In this document: positions 42,651 to 52,511 of the stretch, piece by piece
How positions within the stretch are numbered: position 1 is the first letter of the stretch
How the letters are laid out: each line of letters begins with the position of its first letter
Assembly: GCF_023218935.1 (NCBI RefSeq)
Contig: NZ_JAJIAL010000005.1
Strand: one strand, 5' to 3'
Length of the DNA stretch: 64,000 nt
Origin: Fructobacillus cardui
GTDB lineage: Bacteria > Bacillota > Bacilli > Lactobacillales > Lactobacillaceae
Notes under the pieces: generated by a model
Seen by the model: only the letters and a program-made list of their open reading frames with translations
The model's database searches: none
What the model was told of the DNA's origin: nothing
Position numbers and translations under genes: made by a program

Positions 42651-43826
42651 TTAAAATTGGAGCTGACCAGCTTGGTAAACTTGCTTATCTTCCTGCTGAA
42701 CAGCCTTGACATCTGCCAATGGGTTGTCCTTCAAAACCAAGAAATCAGCGTACTTACCGGCAGCCAATTCACCATATTCCCCGAGCTTCATCAAAGTAGC
42801 TGAGTTATGTGAACTCGGCAAAGCGTCAAAATTCGTCATGCCGAGTTGGTCGACCATGATTTCAAATTCCTTTGGCGTTTCATCAAAATTAGTGAATGGG
42901 CAGCCAGCATCAGTTCCCAAGGTAAGCTTAACGCCCGCCTTGTAAGCCTTGCGGAAATTGCGGAAGCCAGCTTCTTTGACCTCCGCGTTCTTTTGAGCTT
43001 CCCAATCGGGCAGCTCATCACTGTGGTCGACCATGCTTTGGACAACCAACAACGTTGGTGTCAGATAGGTCCCCTGGTCAACCATCATCTGAATTTCTTC
43101 ATCCGTCAGATAGTCACCGTGCTCAATTGAATCAACCTTGGCCTTCAAGGCATTCATGATTCCTGGATTTGCTTCCGCATGGGCAGCCACGATGCTGCCC
43201 TTGCTGTGAGTTTCTTCAACAGCGACCGCGATTTCAGGAATCTTCAACTGTGGTTGGACCATGTTATCGTTGATTGACATGACACCACCGGTTGCCATGA
43301 CCTTGGTACACTGGGCGCCGTCGGCAAAGTTTTCGCGAACTTGCTTGCGCATTTCGTCGGGGGAATCCGTGACATTATCGCCGTGGAATAAAATCCCGTG
43401 GCCACCGGACATGGTCATTGGTGCACCGGAAGGCATGATTTGTGGTACTTTTTCCAACTTTCCTTCTCGTTGCAACTTAGCTAAAGTTCGATCAACCCCG
43501 TAGCTACTACCACAACCGCAGACATAGGTCACACCTGATTTCAACAACTGGCGCAAATGTTCAACCGAGCGAACCGTGACGGTCACGATATCAGCGAACC
43601 TATCCCCATCATGGGTGTTGGGGTCCAAGGATACATGGGTATGGGCATTAATCAAGCCGGGCATCACGTATTGACCATTCAAATCAACTGTTTCGCTGGC
43701 AGTTGGCGCCGCGCCAGTGCCCGTTTCGCTGATTTTGCCGTCGTCATCGACCAAGAACCAAGCGTCCTTGGCGATTTCATCTTTGATGCCATCGAAAATG
43801 TTTGCATTTGTAAATACCGTACTCAT
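42651..43826 (-). CDS. Metal-dependent amidohydrolase (imidazolonepropionase-like)
   Basis: A 391-residue TIM-barrel hydrolase. Metal ligands follow the family order: INAHTHVSLD (about 60-69), a Lys in TKVMATGG, AAHAEA and IEHGDYL, and the Asp in LGTDAGCPF. Such enzymes hydrolyse cyclic amides or dipeptide-like bonds; relatives include Xaa-Pro dipeptidases and carnosinase-like enzymes. AAAGGAT precedes ATG 43826. With a transporter upstream and an aminotransferase downstream it suggests uptake and breakdown of a nitrogen compound. Confidence 0.83.
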   Translation of the reverse strand: MSTVFTNANIFDGIKDEIAKDAWFLVDDDGKISETGTGAAPTASETVDLNGQYVMPGLINAHTHVSLDPNTHDGDRFADIVTVTVRSVEHLRQLLKSGVTYVCGCGSSYGVDRTLAKLQREGKLEKVPQIMPSGAPMTMSGGHGILFHGDNVTDSPDEMRKQVRENFADGAQCTKVMATGGVMSINDNMVQPQLKIPEIAVAVEETHSKGSIVAAHAEANPGIMNALKAKVDSIEHGDYLTDEEIQMMVDQGTYLTPTLLVVQSMVDHSDELPDWEAQKNAEVKEAGFRNFRKAYKAGVKLTLGTDAGCPFTNFDETPKEFEIMVDQLGMTNFDALPSSHNSATLMKLGEYGELAAGKYADFLVLKDNPLADVKAVQQEDKQVYQAGQLQF

Positions 43827-43868
43827 AAGAATTTATCCTTTCTTTTGTTTAAAACAACGACTAAATAA

Positions 43869-45027
43869 TTACAACAATTTCAAGAAAATCGAAGCGATAA
43901 TAACGGAGGCAACGGAGACTGTCGCAAACCCGCCGACCAACATCTTCGGCAACGTGTTCGCTAAAATGTAGCTTTCTTCCTCCGGCGTTTGAGCCAGGTT
44001 CTTGGCTGACTCATGCGTCACAATGTAGTCAGCTGGGAAACCAAAGAATGCGGTTAGGGCACTGGCAAAGGCCATTTCCCGTGAGAAACCTAGCGGCTTA
44101 GCCAAGAGGAAGGAAACGATGAACATGCCCACGATTCCTAGTAGAATCATCGTCACGATTAGAATCAAAATGTTGACCAAGTTCTGTGGCGTGACGGTTG
44201 CCAAGAACAAGAAGATGTAGGAAAGCAGACCATACATCAGCCAGTTAAAGACACCGGCCTTTTCCAAAACATGGCTAGGGAGCAAACCAGCCTGATGACC
44301 GATAACCCCAAAGACTAAGCAAATGATGTAAGGGTTAATGGTGTTTTTCAACAACGTTCCCAAACCGAGGGCCAGGCCGGCAAGAGCCATGACCGTAAAG
44401 ATTTGAAAGACCGATGTTTGATAAATCTTGGGTAGTCGATCAACGAACTTTGGCTTACTTTCCTCTGGTTGTTCAGGTTCGACGACCTCCTCGAATTCGC
44501 CACGATGGTAATTCGTGAGCAGGCGCTTGCCCTCTTTCTTCAACAGAAAGGCGGTTAATGGATAACCGATGATGCTGTGAACAACGAACATCGAAACTGG
44601 GAAGGAAATCAAAGCCGTGATATGGGCCGCCTTTAGCCCGTTACTCATCAAGAAGGCGGCTACGATACCACCGGTCAACGGTGGCACACTGGCAATGACC
44701 GTCTGCCAGTTGAAAAGTAACAAGCCACCACCCATGACCGGCGACACCACACAGGGCAATCACGACGGCTCGCCACTGGTGAAGCAAAGTCTTAAAGTCC
44801 ATCAGCGTTCCCATGTGAACCAGCAAGGCCGCCTGAATCATGGTCGTAAATGCTGGCGTAAAGGTCGCGGTGGTGGTCACGTTCTTTGGAACAATCGTCC
44901 AATAACCAATTAAAAACAGCACGGCTGTGACAAAGACCGATGGAATATAGGCCTTACTTAGCGTCGACACCCACTCCCCAATGAAGAGGAAGAGCATGAT
45001 GACGCTAAGAGCAATGACAGTCTGCAT
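43869..45027 (-). pseudogene. GltS-like membrane transporter, frameshifted
   Basis: From ATG 45027 (GAGGTGA upstream) the frame starts MQTVIALSVIMLFLF and runs to VVIALCGVAGHG; the rest continues in another frame from MGGGLLLFNWQTVIASV to the stop at 43869. Removing one base at about 44736 (GGTCATGGG to GGTATGGG on the coding strand) restores a single transporter of about 385 residues with about ten helices. It resembles sodium/glutamate-type symporters, but the substrate is unsure. It would have been the first gene of the 40-45 kb cluster. Confidence 0.75.
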
Positions 45028-45422
45028 ATGAATCACCTCATTTCTTGCGTGAATTTGTATTGCTTGGTCCCAAGTATAGAGACTTCCAAAAAATAATAAT
45101 TTGAACAAATGAACAAAAAGTGCAGTAGGTCCTCGTGAACAATGACCAAAAGAAATCAGCATGTAATTTTTGACTAAAATCAGCACCCGGATGAAGATTC
45201 ATTCCAAACAATTGCTAAATTGGAGATTGAAAGCCCTTTCTCTTTGACCTTCTCTTGCCCTTTTTTCGTCTTGTTTTTGTTACAAAGACGTAAAAAAGCG
45301 CCCCTCCTCATCAACTTTTAGTTGATTTGGAAGAGCGCTTGCTCAATAATTTATTGTTTTGGTATTTTCCTAGCGCACGGTTGACAAAGCCCGGGATGTG
45401 CAATCGCTAGACCGCCCCTAGC
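45028..45422. other. Intergenic region with a hairpin
   Basis: No gene seen. A hairpin at 45295-45344 (AAGCGC ... GCGCTT outer, ATCAAC/GTTGAT inner) preceded by an A-run could end the minus-strand HNH-type gene. The remainder probably holds the promoter of the transporter cluster. Confidence 0.45.
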
Positions 45423-45956
45423 CTATGCCTTCACTAATTCTTTGATAAAAATCATCAGCTTAAAGGTTTCATCTGCTGAAAGATAGGACGCCTTGTAGCA
45501 CGCCACCGTCTCCGCCGGACTAGTTGGCTGTTCATCCTCGATATACCACTTTTCAATTTGTGGCTTGAGTTCTTTCTCTAATTCAGCATAGCCAAACTCT
45601 TGCTTGCTTACAATAGCAATCAAAGCATGCAAGATGGCATGCTCGATTAAGTTACAGTACACCAAGCGGGTCTTTTGTTGACTAGCATAGGGATACTGCT
45701 GAACCTTAATCATAGCCGGATCGGCCAGATTCAGGTACCGACTTTCATCGATATGGTGGCAATAAAGGCCCTCTGCCGGCCGGTCAATCGCTGGATTCTT
45801 TGGCAAAGAATACGTTTCACCAGCCAAAAAAGCCCGGTAGTTATCTTCAGCAAAGTAACTGTCCTTGGCCGGACCATACTTTTGCAAAAGTTCCGCCACG
45901 GCATCCGAATAGGATAATTTCAGCAATTGCATATATTGGTCAAGTTGTTCTGTCAT
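45423..45956 (-). CDS. HNH-fold protein of unknown function
   Basis: A 177-residue protein. The middle shows an HNH-like pattern: GLYCHHIDESRYLNLAD (about 83-99), then LVYCNLIEHAILHALI (about 118-133), giving H-H, N and H in the order of HNH nucleases. Flanks are helical. AAGGAG precedes ATG 45956. Stands alone with no operon partner. A nuclease role is possible but not demonstrated; it is not next to phage genes. Confidence 0.6.
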   Translation of the reverse strand: MTEQLDQYMQLLKLSYSDAVAELLQKYGPAKDSYFAEDNYRAFLAGETYSLPKNPAIDRPAEGLYCHHIDESRYLNLADPAMIKVQQYPYASQQKTRLVYCNLIEHAILHALIAIVSKQEFGYAELEKELKPQIEKWYIEDEQPTSPAETVACYKASYLSADETFKLMIFIKELVKA

Positions 45957-46190
45957 GACGTATCTCCTTCTCGTTTTCTGCAAGCTCTCTTCCCCCATCT
46001 TACCGCAATAATTATAAAATTTCTGGTCCTTTCTCAGTTTTACCCAAATTTCCCCTTGAAAAATCAGCAGAATCTTAAATATTTTTTATTGGCAACAAAA
46101 GATCCGCCAAAGTCGCGCCCAGACTGATTTTATAGATGAATTTTAACCAAAAAACGGCTCACACTTTTCTCACTTTTCTCTAATCAATCC

Positions 46191-46219
46191 TTGACAGGCG
46201 AGAAAATATTCATTATGCT
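46191..46219 (+). promoter_or_regulatory. Promoter of the arg operon
   Basis: TTGACA, 17 bases, TATGCT, directly upstream of the T-box leader. Confidence 0.8.
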
Positions 46220-46225
46220 GTTGTC

Positions 46226-46520
46226 AACAAGTTGGCGAACAGCCAATGTTAATCAAAAAACGATGATCGGAAATTTTAGTTGACTTTGTTTTCACAGAAA
46301 AGCTGGATGTTAATTCGTGAGAACCGGCCAAACAAACCAACTAAATCGTGCCCGTGAGTTATCTTTCGAAATGAGTAGAAAGAATCGGTCAATGGCCCGT
46401 TACCGCCAAAGTCTTTTTTGACTTGCTGAGCTAGGAGTGTGCAAACCTTCTAGGAACTGAGGTGGTACCGCGCAAAAACGCCTTCTGACAGAATGATTTT
46501 CTGTCAGAGGGCGTTTTTTA
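46226..46520 (+). promoter_or_regulatory. T-box riboswitch, probably arginine
   Basis: The antiterminator carries the T-box core GAGGTGGTACCGCG (46459-46472), followed by a terminator ACGCCTTCTGACAGAA / TTCTGTCAGAGGGCGT and a T-run (to 46520). In stem I TTTAGTTG pairs with CAACTAAA, after which TCGTGCC presents CGT (46347-46349), an arginine codon, as the likely specifier. Uncharged tRNA-Arg would allow read-through into argF. The specifier is assigned by position and by the downstream genes, not by full folding. Confidence 0.82.
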
Positions 46521-46550
46521 TTTGATTTATCGGCTAGAGGAGAACAGATT

Positions 46551-47588
46551 ATGACAACCACAACATTTTTTCAAAACCAATTTTACGGTAAGAGCATTTT
46601 GAAGGAGACTGATTTATCAGTCAACGAACTAAACTACTTGGTCGACTACGGTTTGCACCTTAAGGGACTGGCCAAGCCAAACATTCACACCAAGCTGTTG
46701 GCCGACAAGAACATCGCCTTAATTTTTGAAAAGAATTCAACGCGAACCCTATCAGCCTTTACCACGGCCGCCAATGAACTTGGTGCCCATCCCGTTTTCT
46801 TGGGCAAGGATGAAATCCACTTATTCCACAAGGAATCGATTGAAGATACCGCTAAGGTTTTGGGTTCCATGTACGACGCCATTGAATTCCGTGGCTTCCG
46901 CCAATCAAGCGTCGAAGCTTTAGCTAAGTACTCCGGCGTTCCCGTTTGGAACGGCCTCACAGATGACTGGCACCCAACGCAAACCATCCCCGACTTGATG
47001 ACCATCAAGGAAAACTTCGGTCACTTGGCCGGCTTAAAGGTTTCCTACCTCGGTGATGGTCGCAACAACGTTGCCCACTCGCTGCTAGTTGGCTGTGCGA
47101 TGGTCGACGTTAACGTTGCCATTGTTAGTCCGGAATCATTGCAACCGGCTGCTGAAGTCTTAGAAATTGCCCAGGGCTATGCCCAGGAAACCGGCGCCGA
47201 AATCACCATCACTTCTGATTTGGCCACCGGCCTACAGGATACCAACGTTGTCACCACCGACGTTTGGGTTTCCATGGGTGAGGATAACTGGAAGGAACGA
47301 ATTGACCTACTCCTTCCCTACCAGGTCAACATGAACGCTTTGGCCATGACCGGCCACCTCGATGACGGTCAATTGATTGTCCTCCACTGCTTGCCTGCCT
47401 TCCACGACCTTCGTACCGAAGTTGGTAAGGAAGTTTACGTCAAATACGGCCTCAAGGAAATGGAAATCACCGACGAGGTCTTCCAAAGTGAATACGGCCG
47501 CCAGTTCGATGAAGCCGAAAACCGCAAGCATGGTATCAAGGCCATGATGGCCGCCACCCTCGGCACCCAATTTATTCCAAAAATTTAA
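46551..47588 (+). CDS. argF: Ornithine carbamoyltransferase
   Basis: A 345-residue enzyme that makes citrulline from ornithine and carbamoyl phosphate. The carbamoyl-phosphate loop is FEKNSTRTLSAF (about 62-73; the usual STRTR is STRTL here), HPTQ at about 143-146, DVWVSMGE, and the ornithine loop HCLPAFHD. AGAGGAGAA precedes ATG. First gene after the T-box, which favours biosynthetic argF over catabolic arcB; no arc genes are nearby. Confidence 0.92.
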   Translation: MTTTTFFQNQFYGKSILKETDLSVNELNYLVDYGLHLKGLAKPNIHTKLLADKNIALIFEKNSTRTLSAFTTAANELGAHPVFLGKDEIHLFHKESIEDTAKVLGSMYDAIEFRGFRQSSVEALAKYSGVPVWNGLTDDWHPTQTIPDLMTIKENFGHLAGLKVSYLGDGRNNVAHSLLVGCAMVDVNVAIVSPESLQPAAEVLEIAQGYAQETGAEITITSDLATGLQDTNVVTTDVWVSMGEDNWKERIDLLLPYQVNMNALAMTGHLDDGQLIVLHCLPAFHDLRTEVGKEVYVKYGLKEMEITDEVFQSEYGRQFDEAENRKHGIKAMMAATLGTQFIPKI

Positions 47589-47665
47589 AGCCATTGATTG
47601 GCTAAGCGGGAAAATGACCCACGCGGCCAGAATCCCTACCTACTAACACAGAAAGGAAGCTTGCT

Positions 47666-48697
47666 ATGAATGCCGCGATTACAGGCGTGACCGGTTATGC
47701 CGGCATGCAACTTTACGCCCTCTTACAAGAACACCCCGAAGTCGAAACCATCAACGTCTACCAACACGATTTAGACGATGCCATCCCCCTTGTCGACCTC
47801 AACCCCCATTTGAACCTTCCTCATCCCCAGCTCGCCTATCCTTACGATAGCCAAGAAATCATGGCCAACAACGACCTGATTTTCCTAGCGACGCCGGCCG
47901 GAGTGGCCATCAACTTGGCCGAACCTTTCTTGAAGGCCCACTTCCCCGTGATTGATCTTTCCGGCGATTTCCGCCTGAAGGACCCAGCCGAATATGAGAA
48001 GTGGTATCATCTCAGCCCAGCCAAGGAAACTGATTTGCAAAACGCCTACTACGGCCTGGCCGACATCTACGAAAATCCGGGTGCCTCATACATCGCCAAC
48101 CCTGGCTGCTACGCAACGGCAACCCTCTTGGGACTAGCCCCCGCTGTCATGGGCGATTTGATTGAACCCGACTCAATCGTTGTGGATGCCAAATCAGGAT
48201 TGTCCGGTGCCGGCAAGTCACTGAGCTCGTCATCACACTTTAGCCGGTCGAACGAAAACCTGCAAATTTACAAGGCGAACCAGCACAAGCATATTCCAGA
48301 AATCTTGGCCGAGCTCAGCAAGTGGAACCCCAAGGTGCAACACCTGCAATTCATGACCACCCTGGTACCAATCGACCGCGGGATCATGGCCACGATTTAT
48401 GCCAAGGTTAAGCCTGGTATTGACGAGATGGCCATCCTCAACTACTACCATGACCTCTACGACGAGGATCCATTCGTCCAAATTTGCGACGATTACCTGC
48501 CCGACATCAAGTCGGTCATCGGAACCAACAACTGCAAGATTGGCCTGACCTTTAACCCCGTTACTGGTTACCTGACCATCGACGTCGTCATTGACAACAT
48601 GCTCAAGGGCGCAGCCGGTCAAGCCATCCAAAACATGAACCAGTTACTAAACTACCCAGTAACTGCTGGACTGGAATTAACAGCATTGGCCTTTTAA
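47666..48697 (+). CDS. argC: N-acetyl-gamma-glutamyl-phosphate reductase
   Basis: A 343-residue NADPH enzyme, third step of ornithine synthesis. N-terminal nucleotide-binding GVTGYAGMQL (about 7-16), catalytic Cys in IANPGCYATA (about 146-155), and the HKHIPEI histidine motif. AGAAAGGAAG precedes ATG. Intact, although the next two genes of the pathway are not. Confidence 0.94.
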   Translation: MNAAITGVTGYAGMQLYALLQEHPEVETINVYQHDLDDAIPLVDLNPHLNLPHPQLAYPYDSQEIMANNDLIFLATPAGVAINLAEPFLKAHFPVIDLSGDFRLKDPAEYEKWYHLSPAKETDLQNAYYGLADIYENPGASYIANPGCYATATLLGLAPAVMGDLIEPDSIVVDAKSGLSGAGKSLSSSSHFSRSNENLQIYKANQHKHIPEILAELSKWNPKVQHLQFMTTLVPIDRGIMATIYAKVKPGIDEMAILNYYHDLYDEDPFVQICDDYLPDIKSVIGTNNCKIGLTFNPVTGYLTIDVVIDNMLKGAAGQAIQNMNQLLNYPVTAGLELTALAF

Positions 48698-48849
48698 GAA
48701 TTTGGGGCAGCATGAAGCCAAATAAAACTTCTGCTGAACCACAAAGAGGTCACTTAGACCCTTTCATCATCCCACCAATCTTGCCAGCACCTAGACCAAA
48801 ACCAACACAAACAACCCCCCTTTTATATAGAAGAAAAGGAGAACTTCTT

Positions 48850-50046
48850 ATGCAAGAAATTGACTTTACCTGGCCCAAAGGTTTCCAAACGGGCACGGAC
48901 CATGCGGGCTTTAAAGAAGACCAGCAACTCGACATGTCCTGGATTGTTTCAGACGTTCCAGCCGTATCCGCTGGCGTTTATACCAAAAACCAATTCCAAG
49001 CGGCTCCGGTGCAGTTCACCAAAAACCTGATTAACTAAAACAACGAGCTCCAAGCCATCGTGATTAACTCTGGTAATGCGAACTCATTCACTGGCCAGGA
49101 AGGCCTGGACCACGCAGATGAAACCCACCAATTGGCTGCTAATAAATTAGCTATCGACCCCGACCTCGTCGCCGTTGCCTCTACCGGTATCATTGGTAAA
49201 CAACTGGAAATGGACAAAATTGAAAACGGCCTGGACCAATTAGGTTTGGCCCCCGAATCAGACATTGCCCACGCCATTTTGACAACCGATTCCTGCGAAA
49301 AGAAAACAACGGTTTCCGTCATGATTGCTGGCCAACCCGTGACCATTACAGGGATTGCCAAGGGTTCTGGCATGATTCACCCAAACATGGGTACTACCTT
49401 AGGCTTTGTTACCACGGATGCCAACATCACGGATGAAACCCTCCAAGGCCTTCTGTCTGATTTGATTCAATCGTCCTTCAACCAAATCACGGTCGATGGC
49501 TGCATGTCCACCAACAACATGGTCCTTGTTCTCGCTAATGGCCAAGCGGAAAACGCACTGCTTGACCAAAACTCGGCTCAAACCAACGACTTAGCTGATT
49601 TCAAAGCCGGATTGAAGGCCGTTCTGGTCGCCTTGGCCAAGATGGTTGCCCAGGATGGCGAAGGCTCCAACAAGTTTGTCCAAGCAACCGTTGTCAACGC
49701 TGCTTCAGTGGTTGAGGCCAACCAGGTTGCCCGAGCTATCGTCGGCTCCAACTTGATCAAGGCGATGCTCTTTGGCGAAGAAAACAACTGGGGCCGAATC
49801 GTCCAAGCCATTGGCCAAACCCAAGCGCAAATCAGCCCCAACCACCTCGATATTTTCTTAGCCGATGTGCCCCTCGTCAAGGACAGCCAAAAAGTCTTGG
49901 CTGACCAAGACCAGGTAGTGACCATCCTCGCCCAAGATGAAATTGATTTGACCATTGATTTGCACGTTGGCGAAGCAACCGGCCAAGCCTGGGGCTGCGA
50001 CTTGACCTACAAGTACGTTGAGATTAACGCCGCCTACGAGGGTTAA
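48850..50046 (+). pseudogene. argJ: Ornithine acetyltransferase, in-frame stop
   Basis: AAGGAG precedes ATG 48850. The frame reads QEIDFTWPKGFQTG ... FTKNLIN, then TAA at 49036-49038, and continues in the same frame with NNELQAIVINSGNANSFTG and a complete remainder, including KGSGMIHPNM before the self-cleavage Thr and CMSTNNMV. One base (CAA to TAA) would restore a normal ArgJ of about 398 residues. ArgJ recycles the acetyl group from acetylornithine to glutamate. A re-start downstream could not give a functional enzyme. Confidence 0.87.
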
Positions 50047-50050
50047 GACC

Positions 50051-50773
50051 ATGATTGTCATTAAAATCGGTGGCAATGCCATCAGCCACCTACAAGACGA
50101 TTTCTTCCACCAAGTCAAGGAATGGACCAAGGAGGGCCAACAAGTGGTCATCCTACACGGTGGTGGTCAACTAATTTCTTCCACCTGCGCCTTCTTTGAC
50201 TTGCCAACCGAAAAGATTGACGGGATTCGCGTCACGCCGTCAAGCGTTCTGGCCTTAACCAGCCACCTGTTGACTAACGTCATCCAGCCTCATTTTCAAA
50301 ATCAGCTGCTTCAAGCTGGTATCCCAGCCCTGGAGGCCGGTCCCCTCTTCACCGCCGACTACCTTGATCAGGACACGTATGGCGAGGTCGGCGAGGTCAC
50401 GGGCATCGATGAAACGGTGCTGGCACAGGGCAGCCAAGAGAGCAACGAACAAAACCCCGTCTGATTGGTCAACTCACTCGCCAGTGGCCCAAATGGTCCA
50501 CTGAATGTGAACGCCGACTCAGCAGCTCAGGCACTGGCTACCATGGCATCAGCCGACCAATTGATCCTCTTAACCGATGTCCCCGGGGTTCTCGTCAATG
50601 AAGAGGTCGTCACGGCCCTTAACCCGCTCAAAGCCAACCAACTGATTGACCAGGAGTTGATTACCGCTGGCATGGTCCCCAAGCTCCAGGCCGCATTTTC
50701 CGCCCTGCACCACGGTGTCCACAAGATTACCATCACCAATCACCTTGGCCAAGGAACAAAGTTAGAACTATGA
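50051..50773 (+). pseudogene. argB: Acetylglutamate kinase, in-frame stop
   Basis: From ATG 50051 the frame begins IVIKIGGNAI and has LHGGGQLISS and GEVTGIDETVLAQ, then TGA at 50462-50464, then continues in frame with LVNSLASGPNGPLNVNAD and the nucleotide-binding LLTDVPGV to the stop at 50773. Total would be about 240 residues, near normal for ArgB. The stop lies between the two lobes, so the truncated product lacks the ATP-binding half. Both argJ and argB are thus knocked out by nonsense codons. Confidence 0.87.
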
Positions 50774-50934
50774 TACGGACAAAAAATCGACAATTTTATC
50801 TCGCTTTTTTGGGGACTGCAAGCCCAAGCTTTTTTAGTGCGCCTTCTTGACCACCTAGCGGTAGAAAACGGCGAACAAGTCCCTGATTTTTTCCATCCTA
50901 AAACAGACCAGTAGAACCAACAGGAGACTTTACC

Positions 50935-52101
50935 ATGACAACGACTATGCATACTTACGACCAATTCCCTTTTGATATCGTAGATGGACACGATGCTTAT
51001 CTCATCGACGACCAGGGTAAGGAATACCTCGACCTGACTGTCGGTATCGGTGTCTGCAACTTTGGCTACAGCAACCAGCAAATTAAACAGGCTGTGGCCG
51101 ACCAGGTGGAAAAGGTCTGGCATATTACCAACTTATACCAAAACCAGTTAGCAGAAGAAGTCGCAGAAGACCTTTGCCCAGGCGGTTACCAGGCCTTCTT
51201 CTGTAACTCTGGGACCGAGGCCAACGAGGCTGCGATTACATTAGCCCACAAGGCGACTGGCAAGCACGAGCTCGTTGCCTTTGACTATGGTTTCCATGGC
51301 CGCACCACCGGTTCGCTGTCTGTGACCGGTTATCCCCACATCCAAGAAGGATTTGCGCCGTTAATGCCAGCAGTCAAGATAGTACCCTTTAACGATCCAG
51401 CTGCCCTAGATGCCATTACCGAAGACACCGCTGCCGTGATTCTCGAAGTCATTCAAGGTGAAGGTGGGATTAATGTTGGGCAAGCAGACTGGCTCCATCA
51501 AGTGCAAGACAAGTGTCATGCAACCGGTACCCTGTTGATTATTGACGAAGTCCAAAGCGGCATGGGTCGGACTGGCCACCGTTTTGCCTTTGAACACTAC
51601 GGTTTGGAACCAGACATGATTACAGTTGCCAAAGGATTGGCTAATGGTCTGCCGGTTGGGGCCCTCCTCGCCAAGGAAAGTGTTGCCAAGCACTTCCAAC
51701 CCGGCGACCACGGCACGACCTTTGGTGGCAACAAGGTCGTAATGTCCGCCGCGAAAGAAGTCCTGAAGCAACTGAACCCAGAATTCTTAGCCACAGTCCA
51801 GGCCAAGGGTAACTGGCTCTTTGACCAGCTGGAACAAAAGCTCAGCCCGCTAGAAGCCGTCACTAGTATCAGTGGTGCCGGCTTAATGGTTGGTATCCAT
51901 TTGGCTGATTCCCTGCCCGTTGGCCAGGTCATTCAAGCCCTCCAAAAGGAAGGCATCTTGACCCTCTCTGCCCGTGGCAACACGTTGCGTCTTTTGCCAC
52001 CATTGATTGTAGATCAAGACGATTTAGCCCAAGCCATCGATCAAATCAGCCAAACCATTCAACAACTGAGTAATGCTGACCAAGCCGCTGCCGTTAAATG
52101 A
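50935..52101 (+). CDS. argD: Acetylornithine aminotransferase
   Basis: A 388-residue PLP enzyme. Substrate and PLP motifs: FFCNSGTEANEAAI (about 85-98), YGFHGRTTGSLS, LLIIDEVQSGMGRTG, and the PLP lysine in TVAKGLANGLPVGA (about 232). AGGAGA precedes ATG. Intact last gene of the operon, 160 bases after argB; that spacer shows no gene. Confidence 0.93.
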   Translation: MTTTMHTYDQFPFDIVDGHDAYLIDDQGKEYLDLTVGIGVCNFGYSNQQIKQAVADQVEKVWHITNLYQNQLAEEVAEDLCPGGYQAFFCNSGTEANEAAITLAHKATGKHELVAFDYGFHGRTTGSLSVTGYPHIQEGFAPLMPAVKIVPFNDPAALDAITEDTAAVILEVIQGEGGINVGQADWLHQVQDKCHATGTLLIIDEVQSGMGRTGHRFAFEHYGLEPDMITVAKGLANGLPVGALLAKESVAKHFQPGDHGTTFGGNKVVMSAAKEVLKQLNPEFLATVQAKGNWLFDQLEQKLSPLEAVTSISGAGLMVGIHLADSLPVGQVIQALQKEGILTLSARGNTLRLLPPLIVDQDDLAQAIDQISQTIQQLSNADQAAAVK

Positions 52102-52122
52102 CCTTCGTGGTCATTTTTTATT
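52098..52122 (+). terminator. Terminator of the arg operon
   Basis: AAATGACC TTCGT GGTCATTTTTT, starting at the argD stop. Confidence 0.8.
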
Positions 52123-52511
52123 TTTTGGCAATTTTCTGATGGATTTAAGGTTTAAAATTTTCGTCCGCAACGATTTGATTAGCTCATCTGAACTCAAAAT
52201 ATTTCGTCAAAAAACGTCAAGTTATTTTTTTAACAAGATAAAATTCCCCACTGTTTTATTTTTTTGACGAAATTTTTTTAGAATCATTTTTTCTTTCATA
52301 AAAATCCCCAAAACGCCAAATTTTCACCTTTTTTCATAACGCTTCCTCCTATCTAACCCCAGAGCAAATGTCATATTTCCTAACAAAAATCCTTTTCGCA
52401 TAATTTTTTCATTCTATTATAGACGAAATCACAACGAAACACAGACTTATATTAGGAATTGATGACAATTGTTCGTTTGAATCTAAGATTCAAAGTAGAA
52501 GGGGGATGCTT
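52123..52511. promoter_or_regulatory. AT-rich control region before the APC permease
   Basis: No gene. A perfect palindrome TTTGAATCTAAGATTCAAA lies at 52476-52494, directly before the ribosome binding site, and could be an operator or a small hairpin affecting translation. TATTAT near 52416 is a -10 candidate. Confidence 0.45.
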
